DNA from: a virus
Virus record (IMG/VR): IMGVR_UViG_3300033995_001164
Span: 186,001 to 250,000 of that record
Reading direction: 5' to 3' (one strand)
DNA length: 64,000 bases
Shown here: positions 52,210-58,796 of the stretch, piece by piece
Layout: every line of letters begins with the position of its first letter
Numbering within the stretch: position 1 is the stretch's first letter
Notes under the pieces: generated by a model
What the model saw: only the letters and a program-made list of their open reading frames with translations
What the model was told of the DNA's origin: nothing
Databases searched by the model: none
Made by a program: the position numbers and the translations under genes

Positions 52210-52240
52210 CAAAGATACAACTAAAATTTAATCTACCAAA
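52210..52240 (-). promoter_or_regulatory. Promoter of the transporter-like gene
   Basis: Minus strand TTTG, 19-base spacer, TATCTTTG. Confidence 0.8.
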
Positions 52241-52256
52241 TAATTATGAATTTTCT

Positions 52257-52484
52257 TTAAATTGTTTTCCAAGTCTTTTTAATGGTTTTTGAAAAGTTAA
52301 CAATTTTTTGACAGTCTTCACAATTTACATTTTCATTTGTTTTTACAAATTGACCACAAGTCATAAAATCCCCATCAAGTGTTAAACCACATAAAGTGTA
52401 ATCACTTCCAACCGGTGATGTAAAATGAATTTCATTTTTGAATATATCATCACCATTACCAATGAATTTTATTTTATTTGACAT
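52257..52484 (-). CDS. Small Cys-containing protein
   Basis: 75 residues; CGL, CGQ and CEDCQ may bind a metal. Overlaps the next upstream stop by one base. Not recognised. Confidence 0.5.
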   Translation of the reverse strand: MSNKIKFIGNGDDIFKNEIHFTSPVGSDYTLCGLTLDGDFMTCGQFVKTNENVNCEDCQKIVNFSKTIKKTWKTI

Positions 52485-52660
52485 TATTCCTCACTTTTTT
52501 TAGGTCCCTTGAAATCACAATCAAGACAAACGTATCTCTGTTCTTCAATGCTCCAATCCATATTATAATGTTGACATTCCTTAGGTTTTAAATATTTTTG
52601 TTGTTTCTTGTATTCCGACACCACTTTAAGTGCTGTTTTATACTGACTTTCTGTTATCAT
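52484..52660 (-). CDS. Small zinc-binding protein
   Basis: 58 residues from the ATG at 52660, two bases after the HNH stop. CQHYNMDW and YVCLDCDFKG form a possible zinc site. Confidence 0.5.
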   Translation of the reverse strand: MITESQYKTALKVVSEYKKQQKYLKPKECQHYNMDWSIEEQRYVCLDCDFKGPKKSEE

Positions 52661-52662
52661 AG

Positions 52663-53172
52663 TTAAAAGAATAAGTAGGGTCTCCATTCATCAGGGATTT
52701 CGTGATGAACTTGTTTCATTAACATCAAGTAATGAGGTCTCCTTGGTTGAGGAATTTCCTTACCGTATTCCTCCAACGTCAAATTGGACTTCTCACCGTT
52801 ACACCTTCTACAAGCGGTAACTAAGTTGTCCCAACTGTCTTTCCCCCCCTTAGATTGGGGTATTACGTGGTCCAAAGTTAGCGTCTTTCTATTATTGTCT
52901 CCACAATATACACACTCAAAGTTATCTCTACGATAAACATTCTCTCTACTTAAAGGAACTTTTTGAATTATCTGATTCACATATTTGTAGACCCGAATAA
53001 TTGAAGGTTTTTTGATATCCAATTCAGGATTCACTAATTTGAATGATTCCGGATGTTCATTTATAACGTCAGCATTACCCTTATAAGAAATGACGAAAGC
53101 CCTCTCTGTGGAAATAATACTCCTCGCCATAAAACTTGAATCCAAAACCAAAGTTTTTTGGTAACTACTCAC
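52663..53172 (-). CDS. HNH endonuclease
   Basis: 169 residues. VYRRDNFECVYCG, LTLDHVIPQSKGG and CRRCNGEKSN give a complete HNH with two Cys pairs. The N-terminus TLVLDSSFMARSIISTERAF is typical of a group found in bacteria and phages, not only homing enzymes. Confidence 0.88.
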   Translation of the reverse strand: MSSYQKTLVLDSSFMARSIISTERAFVISYKGNADVINEHPESFKLVNPELDIKKPSIIRVYKYVNQIIQKVPLSRENVYRRDNFECVYCGDNNRKTLTLDHVIPQSKGGKDSWDNLVTACRRCNGEKSNLTLEEYGKEIPQPRRPHYLMLMKQVHHEIPDEWRPYLFF

Positions 53173-53206
53173 GACTATTAATTTTTAATTAAACATTTTT
53201 TTTTTG

Positions 53207-53277
53207 TTCCCCCAAATGGTACTGGCCCATTTTCCCGATATTAAAAGTATCGTGCTTCACCTTAAAGCTTTAGGGGA
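53207..53277 (-). tRNA. tRNA-Lys (TTT), unusual T-loop
   Basis: Acceptor TCCCCTA/TGGGGGA, D arm GCTT/AAGC, anticodon stem CGATA/TATCG, loop CTTTTAA. T arm AATGG/CCATT with loop GCCAGTA instead of TTCRA. Confidence 0.8.
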
Positions 53278-53305
53278 TTATTGAGCTCATTTTGTTTTGT
53301 TATTC

Positions 53306-53353
53306 GGCTCAAAATATAAGTAATTTGAGATTAATAATCAAACTTTATGAGCC
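53306..53353 (-). ncRNA. Stem-loop element of 48 bases
   Basis: GGCTCA/TGAGCC ends with inner TTTGA/TCAAA stem, between tRNA-Lys and tRNA-Ile. Confidence 0.4.
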
Positions 53354-53360
53354 ACATTTG

Positions 53361-53433
53361 TCGGTCAGGTGGGTATCGAACCCACTACCTTTCGCGTATC
53401 AGGCGAATGCTCTACCGATTGAGCTACTGACCG
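53361..53433 (-). tRNA. tRNA-Ile (GAT)
   Basis: Acceptor CGGTCAG/CTGACCG, loop CTGATAC, T-loop TTCGATA. Confidence 0.93.
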
Positions 53434-53438
53434 AATTG

Positions 53439-53510
53439 TTAGGGTGGAGAGGGTCGAACTCTCCGCTTCCTGCCTCCAATGCAGGCTTCTCACCCCGAGA
53501 ATACACCCTA
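53439..53510 (-). tRNA. tRNA-Pro (TGG)
   Basis: Acceptor TAGGGTG/CACCCTA, loop ATTGGAG, T-loop TTCGACC. Confidence 0.9.
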
Positions 53511-53524
53511 ATATATTTTTTTTG

Positions 53525-53609
53525 TAGAGAATATGGGATTCGAACCCATACCCCCATTTAAGGAGGGACACATTAGCAGTGTGTTCTGATACCGTTACAG
53601 CAATTCTCT
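53525..53609 (-). tRNA. tRNA-Ser (GCT)
   Basis: Class II, 85 bases. Acceptor AGAGAAT/ATTCTCT, loop CTGCTAA, T-loop TTCGAAT. Its 5' end overlaps the end of the HNH gene by 15 bases. Confidence 0.92.
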
Positions 53610-54389
53610 TTTTGAATAATTAACAATAAATTCTGATTTACCTGTTTCAGTTATTTCTTCGTGTATTTCACAATGACAATTACTACAAACCAAAACACAT
53701 TTATCAACCTCTTTTTTCATTTTTTCTTCTGAATAATTTTTACCCCCTATAGTAAAATCTTTTTCATCAGGATTGATATGGTGAAATTGTAAGGCGTTCA
53801 TAGATTTACTATAACCACATCTCTGACAACAACCACCTTTATACTCAACTAATCTTTTTTTTCTATTTTTACGACATCTAACTACGTGTTCAACAGAACT
53901 TTTCCTACGTTCAATCGCGGTTTGAGTTTTGACCTCAACAATACTACTAATAATCTTTCTACCAACTCCTAATATTTCACTAACTTTTCGGATGCTACCA
54001 ATTTTGTCATATAATTCTTTTATTTTTTTTATAAAATCCTCATCTTTAAATCTTAATTCATTTTTATTTTTATTAAGATTAAAAATTTTACAAATTCTGA
54101 TTACTTTATCTTGACTAATATTAACTTGGGGAAAAATACTTTTATATGTTTCACCATTTTGTTTTAAATTAATAATTTTATCAATTACCGATTTGTCAAT
54201 TAGTTTTAAAAAATCTTCATCATTTATTGTTGTTGTTTTATAATTTTCGTGAACACCTCCCATACCATTTTTATTAATATGATATGAAATAACACCGACG
54301 CTACAACCCAATATATTTTTAATATTTGTAATACTATATCCTTCTAACCTCAATTTTAATATTGAATCTTTTAATTTTTCTGTTTCCAT
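53595..54389 (-). CDS. HNH homing-type endonuclease
   Basis: 264 residues. Three HTH-like repeats, then RLVEYKGGCCQRCGY, ALQFHHINPDEKDF and CVLVCSNCHCEIHEEI, a full HNH with zinc pairs. Its last codons lie within tRNA-Ser, so the two are physically linked, which fits a selfish gene parked beside a tRNA. Confidence 0.87.
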   Translation of the reverse strand: METEKLKDSILKLRLEGYSITNIKNILGCSVGVISYHINKNGMGGVHENYKTTTINDEDFLKLIDKSVIDKIINLKQNGETYKSIFPQVNISQDKVIRICKIFNLNKNKNELRFKDEDFIKKIKELYDKIGSIRKVSEILGVGRKIISSIVEVKTQTAIERRKSSVEHVVRCRKNRKKRLVEYKGGCCQRCGYSKSMNALQFHHINPDEKDFTIGGKNYSEEKMKKEVDKCVLVCSNCHCEIHEEITETGKSEFIVNYSKRELL

Positions 54390-54449
54390 TTACTTAATTT
54401 GTTTATTAATAAATATATCAAAAATATTGAAAAGTTCAAGTTTTTTTTG

Positions 54450-54522
54450 TGTCCCCAAGAGGATTCGAACCCCTATTCTATCTGTCGTAAAGATAAGTCC
54501 TTTCCAGTTGAACGATGGAGAC
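54450..54522 (-). tRNA. tRNA-Arg (ACG)
   Basis: Acceptor GTCTCCA/TGGGGAC, loop TTACGAC, T-loop TTCGAAT. Confidence 0.92.
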
Positions 54523-54579
54523 AATTTGATGTCTTTCCATCAGTCATCCCTATTATTTGGTAAGGGTGGAACATCCTTG

Positions 54580-54722
54580 TGGTCAGGACAGGTCTCGAAC
54601 CTGTACGATTGAAAAGACCAATTTTACTCGGTTCTTCGGGATGGTCAACATATTTAATGTGATGTCTCACGGCCCGATTAATCAATCACCCATTACGCGT
54701 CTACCAATTCCGCCACCTGACC
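54580..54722 (-). tRNA. Leu-type tRNA with an insertion of about 57 bases
   Basis: Acceptor GGTCAGG/CCTGACC, D arm GCGGAATTGGTAGACGC as in Leu tRNAs, T arm ACAGG/CCTGT with TTCGAGA. 143 bases instead of about 86; the extra sequence lies in the anticodon to variable region. Anticodon not resolved. Confidence 0.6.
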
Positions 54723-54724
54723 AA

Positions 54725-54827
54725 TTTGAGGTTGAGAATTCCTCTGTGTCATAGAGAACTTATACTCTAGTTTTTAGTACCCCTCATCTCACAACGGTTT
54801 GCGTACCGTATCGGGAATAACACATTT
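54725..54827 (-). ncRNA. Duplicated RNA element, copy 1
   Basis: Shares both ends with the copy at 54968: AAATGTGTTATTCCCG at the 5' end and GAGGAATTCTCAACCTCAA at the 3' end. Confidence 0.5.
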
Positions 54828-54829
54828 CG

Positions 54830-54967
54830 AATTAAAGGTAGGACTCGAACCTACGACCTGATTTCCTTTTCCACTTAGTTCGGTATTGGATGTGACTCCG
54901 TCCCTTATTCGTTGTTTTTCTCTTTCGAGTTAGGTATGTCTGTTCTAACCAACTGAACTACTTTAAT
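54830..54967 (-). tRNA. tRNA with an insertion of about 65 bases
   Basis: Acceptor ATTAAAG/CTTTAAT, D arm GTTC/GAAC, T arm GTAGG/CCTAC with TTCGAGT. 138 bases. The insertion in the anticodon region contains CTC-GAAA-GAG and other small hairpins. Anticodon not resolved. Confidence 0.6.
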
Positions 54968-55074
54968 TTTGAGGTTGAGAACTCCTCGTGTTGTGCAAAT
55001 ATAGACATAAATCCTTTAAAATTTATAATCTCACCCGACTATTCCATTCCCCTCCCACCGGGAACAACACATTT
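54968..55074 (-). ncRNA. Duplicated RNA element, copy 2
   Basis: AAATGTGTTGTTCCCGGT at the 5' end, GTGAGAT inside and GAGGAGTTCTCAACCTCAA at the 3' end, matching copy 1. Confidence 0.5.
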
Positions 55075-55224
55075 ACCATTACTGATAGTATCTTTATGTA
55101 AATTAGAGATATTCTATTCCAGACTTACCTGGACTTCTGTATTATATTTCAGAAACTTTTAAGGTTTCACCTCTATCTGATTGTCCCAGATTAATTTACA
55201 AAGATACTTAATATTTACCAATTT
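55075..55224 (-). other. Spacer without clear gene
   Basis: A TCCAG-ACTTAC-CTGGA hairpin is the only feature seen. Confidence 0.4.
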
Positions 55225-55428
55225 TTATTTCCATTGAGTTTTTCGGTTATACTTCCAAGTTTTGTGTTCTCTATATTTGTGAGAGAACTGACCTTTTCTG
55301 TAATGAACACCCTCGTCCCAATATGGTGGGTATTCAAACTTTAACCAAATCAATCTATAATCTTTTGAACAAGTCGCCTTGTTCAATTTCATTCTGTTTG
55401 TGTTTACACTCATAATCTCTGAGTCCAT
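55225..55428 (-). CDS. Small basic protein
   Basis: 67 residues, Lys/Arg/Tyr/Trp-rich (GQFSHKYREHKTWKYNRKTQ). Nucleic-acid binding is possible from charge only. Lies between tRNAs. Confidence 0.45.
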   Translation of the reverse strand: MDSEIMSVNTNRMKLNKATCSKDYRLIWLKFEYPPYWDEGVHYRKGQFSHKYREHKTWKYNRKTQWK

Positions 55429-55483
55429 TGTTTAGTGGACCTCAAAGATTGTCTAATACCTTTTTCATAATATTTTAATTAAG

Positions 55484-55556
55484 TGTGAAAGGTGGGACTC
55501 GAACCCACAATCTCCTGGACCACAACCAGACGCTTTACCAATTCAGCTACAATCAC
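55484..55556 (-). tRNA. tRNA-His (GTG)
   Basis: Anticodon arm TCTGG-TTGTGGT-CCAGG, T arm GTGGG/CCCAC with TTCGAGT. Two mismatches in the acceptor GTGATTG/CTTTCAC. Confidence 0.85.
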
Positions 55557-55572
55557 CATGTACTTTATTTTG

Positions 55573-55646
55573 CTCTCCAGCTAGGACTTGAACCTAGGAC
55601 TCTCGTATTAACAGTACGATGCTCTAACCAACTGAGCTACTGAAGA
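55573..55646 (-). tRNA. tRNA-Asn (GTT)
   Basis: Acceptor TCTTCAG/CTGGAGA, loop CTGTTAA, discriminator G, T-loop TTCAAGT. Confidence 0.92.
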
Positions 55647-55652
55647 ATTTTT

Positions 55653-55703
55653 ACCTTACTTCCCCGGCTTAACGGACCGAGTGCCATATAGGAGGTGTAA
55701 GGT
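55653..55703 (-). ncRNA. Stem-loop element of 51 bases
   Basis: ACCTTAC/GTAAGGT closing stem, between the two Asn tRNAs. Confidence 0.4.
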
Positions 55704-55710
55704 GACCTCG

Positions 55711-55782
55711 AGGACCGGGGGAATTTCGAAATCCCGACCCGCAGACTAACAACCTGCCGCTCTTCCTCTGAGCTACCAATCC
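55711..55782 (-). tRNA. Second tRNA-Asn (GTT)
   Basis: Acceptor GGATTGG/CCGGTCC, stem GCAGG/TCTGC, loop TTGTTAG, T-loop TTCGAAA. Confidence 0.85.
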
Positions 55783-55788
55783 GATTTT

Positions 55789-55847
55789 GACCACTATGTT
55801 ATTTTGCGAACGTATGAAGCTCGTATCATTATTAAGTCATAGTAGTC
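55789..55847 (-). ncRNA. Stem-loop element of 59 bases
   Basis: GACCACTATG pairs with CATAGTAGTC (one mismatch), between tRNA-Asn and tRNA-Phe. A 14-base palindrome GGTAAGGCCTTACC follows at 55893. Confidence 0.4.
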
Positions 55848-55932
55848 CAAGGCGTTACGCATCCATCTGTAACTTTACTTTTCTTGAGTCCCGGTAAGGC
55901 CTTACCAACTCTGGGAACGATTACCTCGTTTG

Positions 55933-56005
55933 TGTGTCCTACAGGAATCGAACCTGTTCCTTTCGCTCTTCAGGCGGACGTACGCACCAGCTATACGAAA
56001 GACAC
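55933..56005 (-). tRNA. tRNA-Phe (GAA)
   Basis: Acceptor GTGTCTT/AGGACAC, loop CTGAAGA, T-loop TTCGATT. Confidence 0.9.
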
Positions 56006-56164
56006 AATTATAATAATGTTGGAGTACCCGTCTCGCTCCAATCTTAAGTGCTTAATCGTAGTTTTACGAGGCCCTCGGCACATTCCCTTTTCAGGGGGGT
56101 GATGATTTCTTTGACCTATCCTGAATTGTCGACATCCGATGGATAGAGAAAACCATTATTATAG

Positions 56165-56245
56165 TGGAAAATAGTGGACTCGAACCACTCCCGTGAGGAC
56201 CTGATTTACAGTCAGGGTGCCGTATCCGAACGACTTTTATTTTCC
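56165..56245 (-). tRNA. tRNA-Tyr (GTA)
   Basis: Class II, 81 bases. Acceptor GGAAAAT/ATTTTCC, loop CTGTAAA, T-loop TTCGAGT. Confidence 0.92.
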
Positions 56246-56250
56246 TTTTG

Positions 56251-56321
56251 TACCTCGTGATGGTTACGCTCCACCGCCATTTGTATGTAAAACAAATACG
56301 CTCCTATTACGCCAACGAGGT
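56251..56321 (-). tRNA. tRNA-Val (TAC), unusual T-loop
   Basis: Acceptor ACCTCGT/ACGAGGT, stem TTTGT/ACAAA, loop TTTACAT, T arm GGTGG/CCATC with loop AGCGTAA. Confidence 0.78.
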
Positions 56322-56327
56322 AAATTG

Positions 56328-56399
56328 TACCGATGGGTGGGATTGAACCACCGACACCTTCCGTATGAAAGAAGTGCTCTACCACTGAGCTACATCAGT
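56328..56399 (-). tRNA. tRNA with CAT anticodon (Met or Ile2)
   Basis: Acceptor ACTGATG/CATCGGT, loop TTCATAC, T-loop TTCAATC. Confidence 0.9.
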
Positions 56400-56404
56400 A
56401 TTGT

Positions 56405-56443
56405 GGTGGACATAGGCTCATCACCTACTCGTGGGTTTCCACC
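56405..56443 (-). ncRNA. Stem-loop element of 39 bases
   Basis: GGTGGA/TCCACC ends, inner TAGG-TGATGAG-CCTA hairpin. Confidence 0.4.
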
Positions 56444-56453
56444 GAACCCCTTG

Positions 56454-56525
56454 TTACCCCTAATGGAATCGAACCACTCCCGCATGGACCAAAACCATGT
56501 GTACTAACCGATATACGAAGGGGCA
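56454..56525 (-). tRNA. tRNA-Gln (TTG)
   Basis: Acceptor TGCCCCT/AGGGGTA, loop TTTTGGT, T-loop TTCGATT. Confidence 0.92.
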
Positions 56526-56534
56526 AAATATTTT

Positions 56535-56622
56535 TTAGTTAAAGAACGGTTACCACAATTACGTTCGCCTCGGCTTCACTCCGAACATTCTTTTTTGGGT
56601 GTGGATTAAACTATTTAACTAA
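56535..56622 (-). ncRNA. Structured RNA with 9-bp terminal inverted repeat
   Basis: TTAGTTAAA/TTTAACTAA ends; inner GTTCG/CGAAC stem around a CGG/CCG hairpin. 88 bases. Confidence 0.45.
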
Positions 56623-56626
56623 CCCG

Positions 56627-56709
56627 CGGAGGAGACAGGATTCGAACCTGCAACCCGTTTCCGAGCGACGGTTTTCAAGACCGCTCGACAACCAACTGTC
56701 CACTCCTCC
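56627..56709 (-). tRNA. tRNA-Ser (TGA)
   Basis: Class II, 83 bases. Acceptor GGAGGAG/CTCCTCC, loop CTTGAAA, discriminator G, T-loop TTCGAAT. First tRNA after the promoter. Confidence 0.93.
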
Positions 56710-56759
56710 ATTTTTCTTACCAATATGTCAAATAACTAATTCCTTTATTTTTGATGGGA

Positions 56760-56790
56760 CAAAGGTAATCCTTTTTTTGTTTCTACCAAA
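56760..56790 (-). promoter_or_regulatory. Promoter of the main tRNA operon
   Basis: Minus strand TTTG, 19-base spacer, TACCTTTG, 50 bases before tRNA-Ser. Confidence 0.85.
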
Positions 56791-56802
56791 CTTTTTTGTA
56801 AA

Positions 56803-56834
56803 AAAAAATCCCGAACTTTTTGAGTTCAGGATTT
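56803..56834 (-). terminator. Terminator upstream of the tRNA promoter
   Basis: AATCC-GAACT hairpin (AATCCTGAACT/AGTTCGGGATT) with T-run. From here to 57045 no gene is convincing. Confidence 0.75.
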
Positions 56835-57045
56835 AGGTTATATTTTATGTTTAACTTTTATATTGTCGTTAAATCATTTAATAAACTATCTGAACTTGTA
56901 TGCGAAATACGCGGATACGAACAATTACTAAACTGTTGGTTCCAAATCGAGACATTCATATGTTTATTACTATTTTTCATTTTTCTTTTTTTTTTTAGGT
57001 ATTTCTACCTGTGTTTTTAATAACTATTACAAACTTACGAAAAGT

Positions 57046-57210
57046 TTAAAAACTTGTCAATATTTTTTCTGATAATTTTATTAATTCTTCTTGGAGGTAT
57101 TCTTCCATCCACTCAGCTATTTTACTGTTGGTATCAGCGTAGGCTCCAAATTCAGTGAAATGTTCCTCTTGTTTTTTATCTAAAAAAATTTTTGCATTTA
57201 AATAATTCAT
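57046..57210 (-). CDS. Small hypothetical protein
   Basis: 54 residues, helical and acidic, starting MNYLNAKIFLDKKQEEHF. ATG at 57210, 12 bases after the previous stop. Fits the operon from 58551. Confidence 0.5.
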   Translation of the reverse strand: MNYLNAKIFLDKKQEEHFTEFGAYADTNSKIAEWMEEYLQEELIKLSEKILTSF

Positions 57211-57222
57211 TTTCTTTTTTTT

Positions 57223-57933
57223 TTAAAAATTTGTTTCAAATAATGTATTTGAATCGTTTTCTTCAATATTTTCAGTGTGATATAAAGTGACGGTATTATC
57301 ATTAAAGTTAAACATAAAATACCCTTCACCACCTTCATTATTTTCCCAACCACCAAAATTATTTGATAATACAGTATAACAAAAATCTTCCATAAGACTT
57401 GGGACTGACTCATTAATCTCGTCAAAACTACCATCAAGGGAACCGTCATCACCACCACCATTATAACGAGCGGTTAATATACCATCTTCAGGGATTTCAA
57501 CATTATTAGATGATAATTCATCCCTAAATGAATCCATATCCACTTCATCCCCTTCAAAATCAACCTCAGATTTACCACCAACATCATAATAACTGTAAAT
57601 TTGTCTTATAGTTAATTCTCTATTTCTTGTGTCAAAATCTATTAAAAAATCGTGGTAATTAATTCCCTCAATGTCAGGAAAAGAATAACTACCTGATGAA
57701 TCTAAATAATTAAAAATTTTCTGTAATATTTCAATAAATCCTGATGGAATATCTAAAGTTGAGTTATAATCAAAATTAGTTACATATTCCCACTCAATAT
57801 TACTGATTTCTGATTTGTTATCCCATTCATTAGCTTCAATTCTAATTTCAACAACTTTCTGTCCCATTGATTGGACATATCTCGAAACTCTTTCTAAATA
57901 TTTTTTCTCTTCCGGTGTTAATAATTCATTCAT
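57223..57933 (-). CDS. Hypothetical acidic protein
   Basis: 236 residues, beta-rich, with a Gly/Asp-rich stretch (RYNGGGDDGSLDGSFDE). The start MNELLTPEEKKYLERVSRYV is helical. Not recognised. Confidence 0.55.
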   Translation of the reverse strand: MNELLTPEEKKYLERVSRYVQSMGQKVVEIRIEANEWDNKSEISNIEWEYVTNFDYNSTLDIPSGFIEILQKIFNYLDSSGSYSFPDIEGINYHDFLIDFDTRNRELTIRQIYSYYDVGGKSEVDFEGDEVDMDSFRDELSSNNVEIPEDGILTARYNGGGDDGSLDGSFDEINESVPSLMEDFCYTVLSNNFGGWENNEGGEGYFMFNFNDNTVTLYHTENIEENDSNTLFETNF

Positions 57934-57944
57934 ACTAATAAATA

Positions 57945-58292
57945 TTAGTCTTCTAGTTTAAGTGTCTTTAACATCCATAATGGACGTGTTTTTTCTCTAA
58001 TATTGTCAACCCACTCTTTCGCAGTTGGTATATAATTATTACAATCTTCTCTAACATGTTGCTCTCCAATATATCGGGTGTAGACAATTTTCCCATCACT
58101 ATTTAGGAATTCTGAACCAAATCTTTTTTCCATCTCAAAGATTCCTTCTGAGTGATGTCTCCATATTCTATGTAATGAATCCGCATACCATGATTTGGTT
58201 TCATCCATCCATTCATGTAAATGAGTGTAATCTTCCGGTTTTCCTCCAAATTTCTTTGCCGAGGATTTTGAATGTAAATTTGGGTGAGCCAT
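57945..58292 (-). CDS. DUF6915-like protein
   Basis: 115 residues. AHPNLHSKSSAKKFGGKPED, HEWMDETKSW, RHHSEGIFEMEKRFG and RYIGEQHVREDC match the DUF6915 pattern, a small His-rich family of phages and bacteria. Role unknown. Confidence 0.7.
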   Translation of the reverse strand: MAHPNLHSKSSAKKFGGKPEDYTHLHEWMDETKSWYADSLHRIWRHHSEGIFEMEKRFGSEFLNSDGKIVYTRYIGEQHVREDCNNYIPTAKEWVDNIREKTRPLWMLKTLKLED

Positions 58293-58296
58293 AAAG

Positions 58297-58551
58297 TTAA
58301 AGTCTATTTGAAATGTTTTTGATAATCATTTCCTCATCGTTTGTTAACATTAGTCGGGACTTCATTAATTTACTCATAATAACACTCCATTCCTCATCTA
58401 AAAGGTTATGGTGTCTGTTGGATGTGATTGGTCCCCCATCTAAATATCCTTCCTCAATAAGGATATCGACTAATTCTTCAATATCTGAATCCCGACAATT
58501 TTCAACATATTCGGAGGGTTCAATGTTAACATAGGTACTAAAGTTTGGCAT
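58297..58551 (-). CDS. Small hypothetical protein
   Basis: 84 residues, acidic. First gene of its operon with a promoter 22 bases upstream. Not recognised. Confidence 0.55.
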   Translation of the reverse strand: MPNFSTYVNIEPSEYVENCRDSDIEELVDILIEEGYLDGGPITSNRHHNLLDEEWSVIMSKLMKSRLMLTNDEEMIIKNISNRL

Positions 58552-58572
58552 AATATTTTAATTTAATTTCGA

Positions 58573-58603
58573 CAAAAATATAAAATAAAATTGATACTAC
58601 AAA
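58573..58603 (-). promoter_or_regulatory. Bacteroidota-type promoter
   Basis: Minus strand TTTG, 19-base spacer, TATTTTTG. Confidence 0.75.
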
Positions 58604-58626
58604 CTATTTTGAAGATATTTATTAAT

Positions 58627-58727
58627 ATGATGATGACCAATTATAAATTGGGACTTTTGGAAATCATACAAATATGAGAAGGGTTGTGTTATTAGGATTG
58701 GAAACCTTATACAATCGAATAATTTAA
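58627..58727 (+). other. Two overlapping tiny open frames
   Basis: 58627-58677 encodes 16 residues (TNYKLGLLEIIQI end) and 58674-58727 encodes 17 (MRRVVLLGLETLYNRII). They overlap by 4 bases, share an L-G-L-x-E pattern and are followed by a terminator. May be a small expressed locus. Confidence 0.35.
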
Positions 58728-58732
58728 CATTT

Positions 58733-58761
58733 AAAAAGGGGTCTACCCCTTTTTTTTATTA
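58733..58761 (+). terminator. Terminator
   Basis: AAAAGGGG-TCTA-CCCCTTTT with T-run. Confidence 0.8.
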
Positions 58762-58796
58762 CCAAAATTTATTAGATTTAAAAAAAAACTTATTAT

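Noticed and set aside
53292-53561. Plus-strand open frame of 89 residues in the tRNA region
   Set aside because: It is the antisense of tRNA-Ile, tRNA-Pro and tRNA-Ser; its codons follow the tRNA stems.
56217-56507. Plus-strand open frame of 96 residues
   Set aside because: Antisense of the Tyr, Val, Met and Gln tRNAs.
56820-57020. Plus-strand hydrophobic frame of 66 residues
   Set aside because: Very AT-rich, overlaps a terminator, lacks a promoter, and its Phe/Leu run reflects T-runs. A small gene cannot be excluded.
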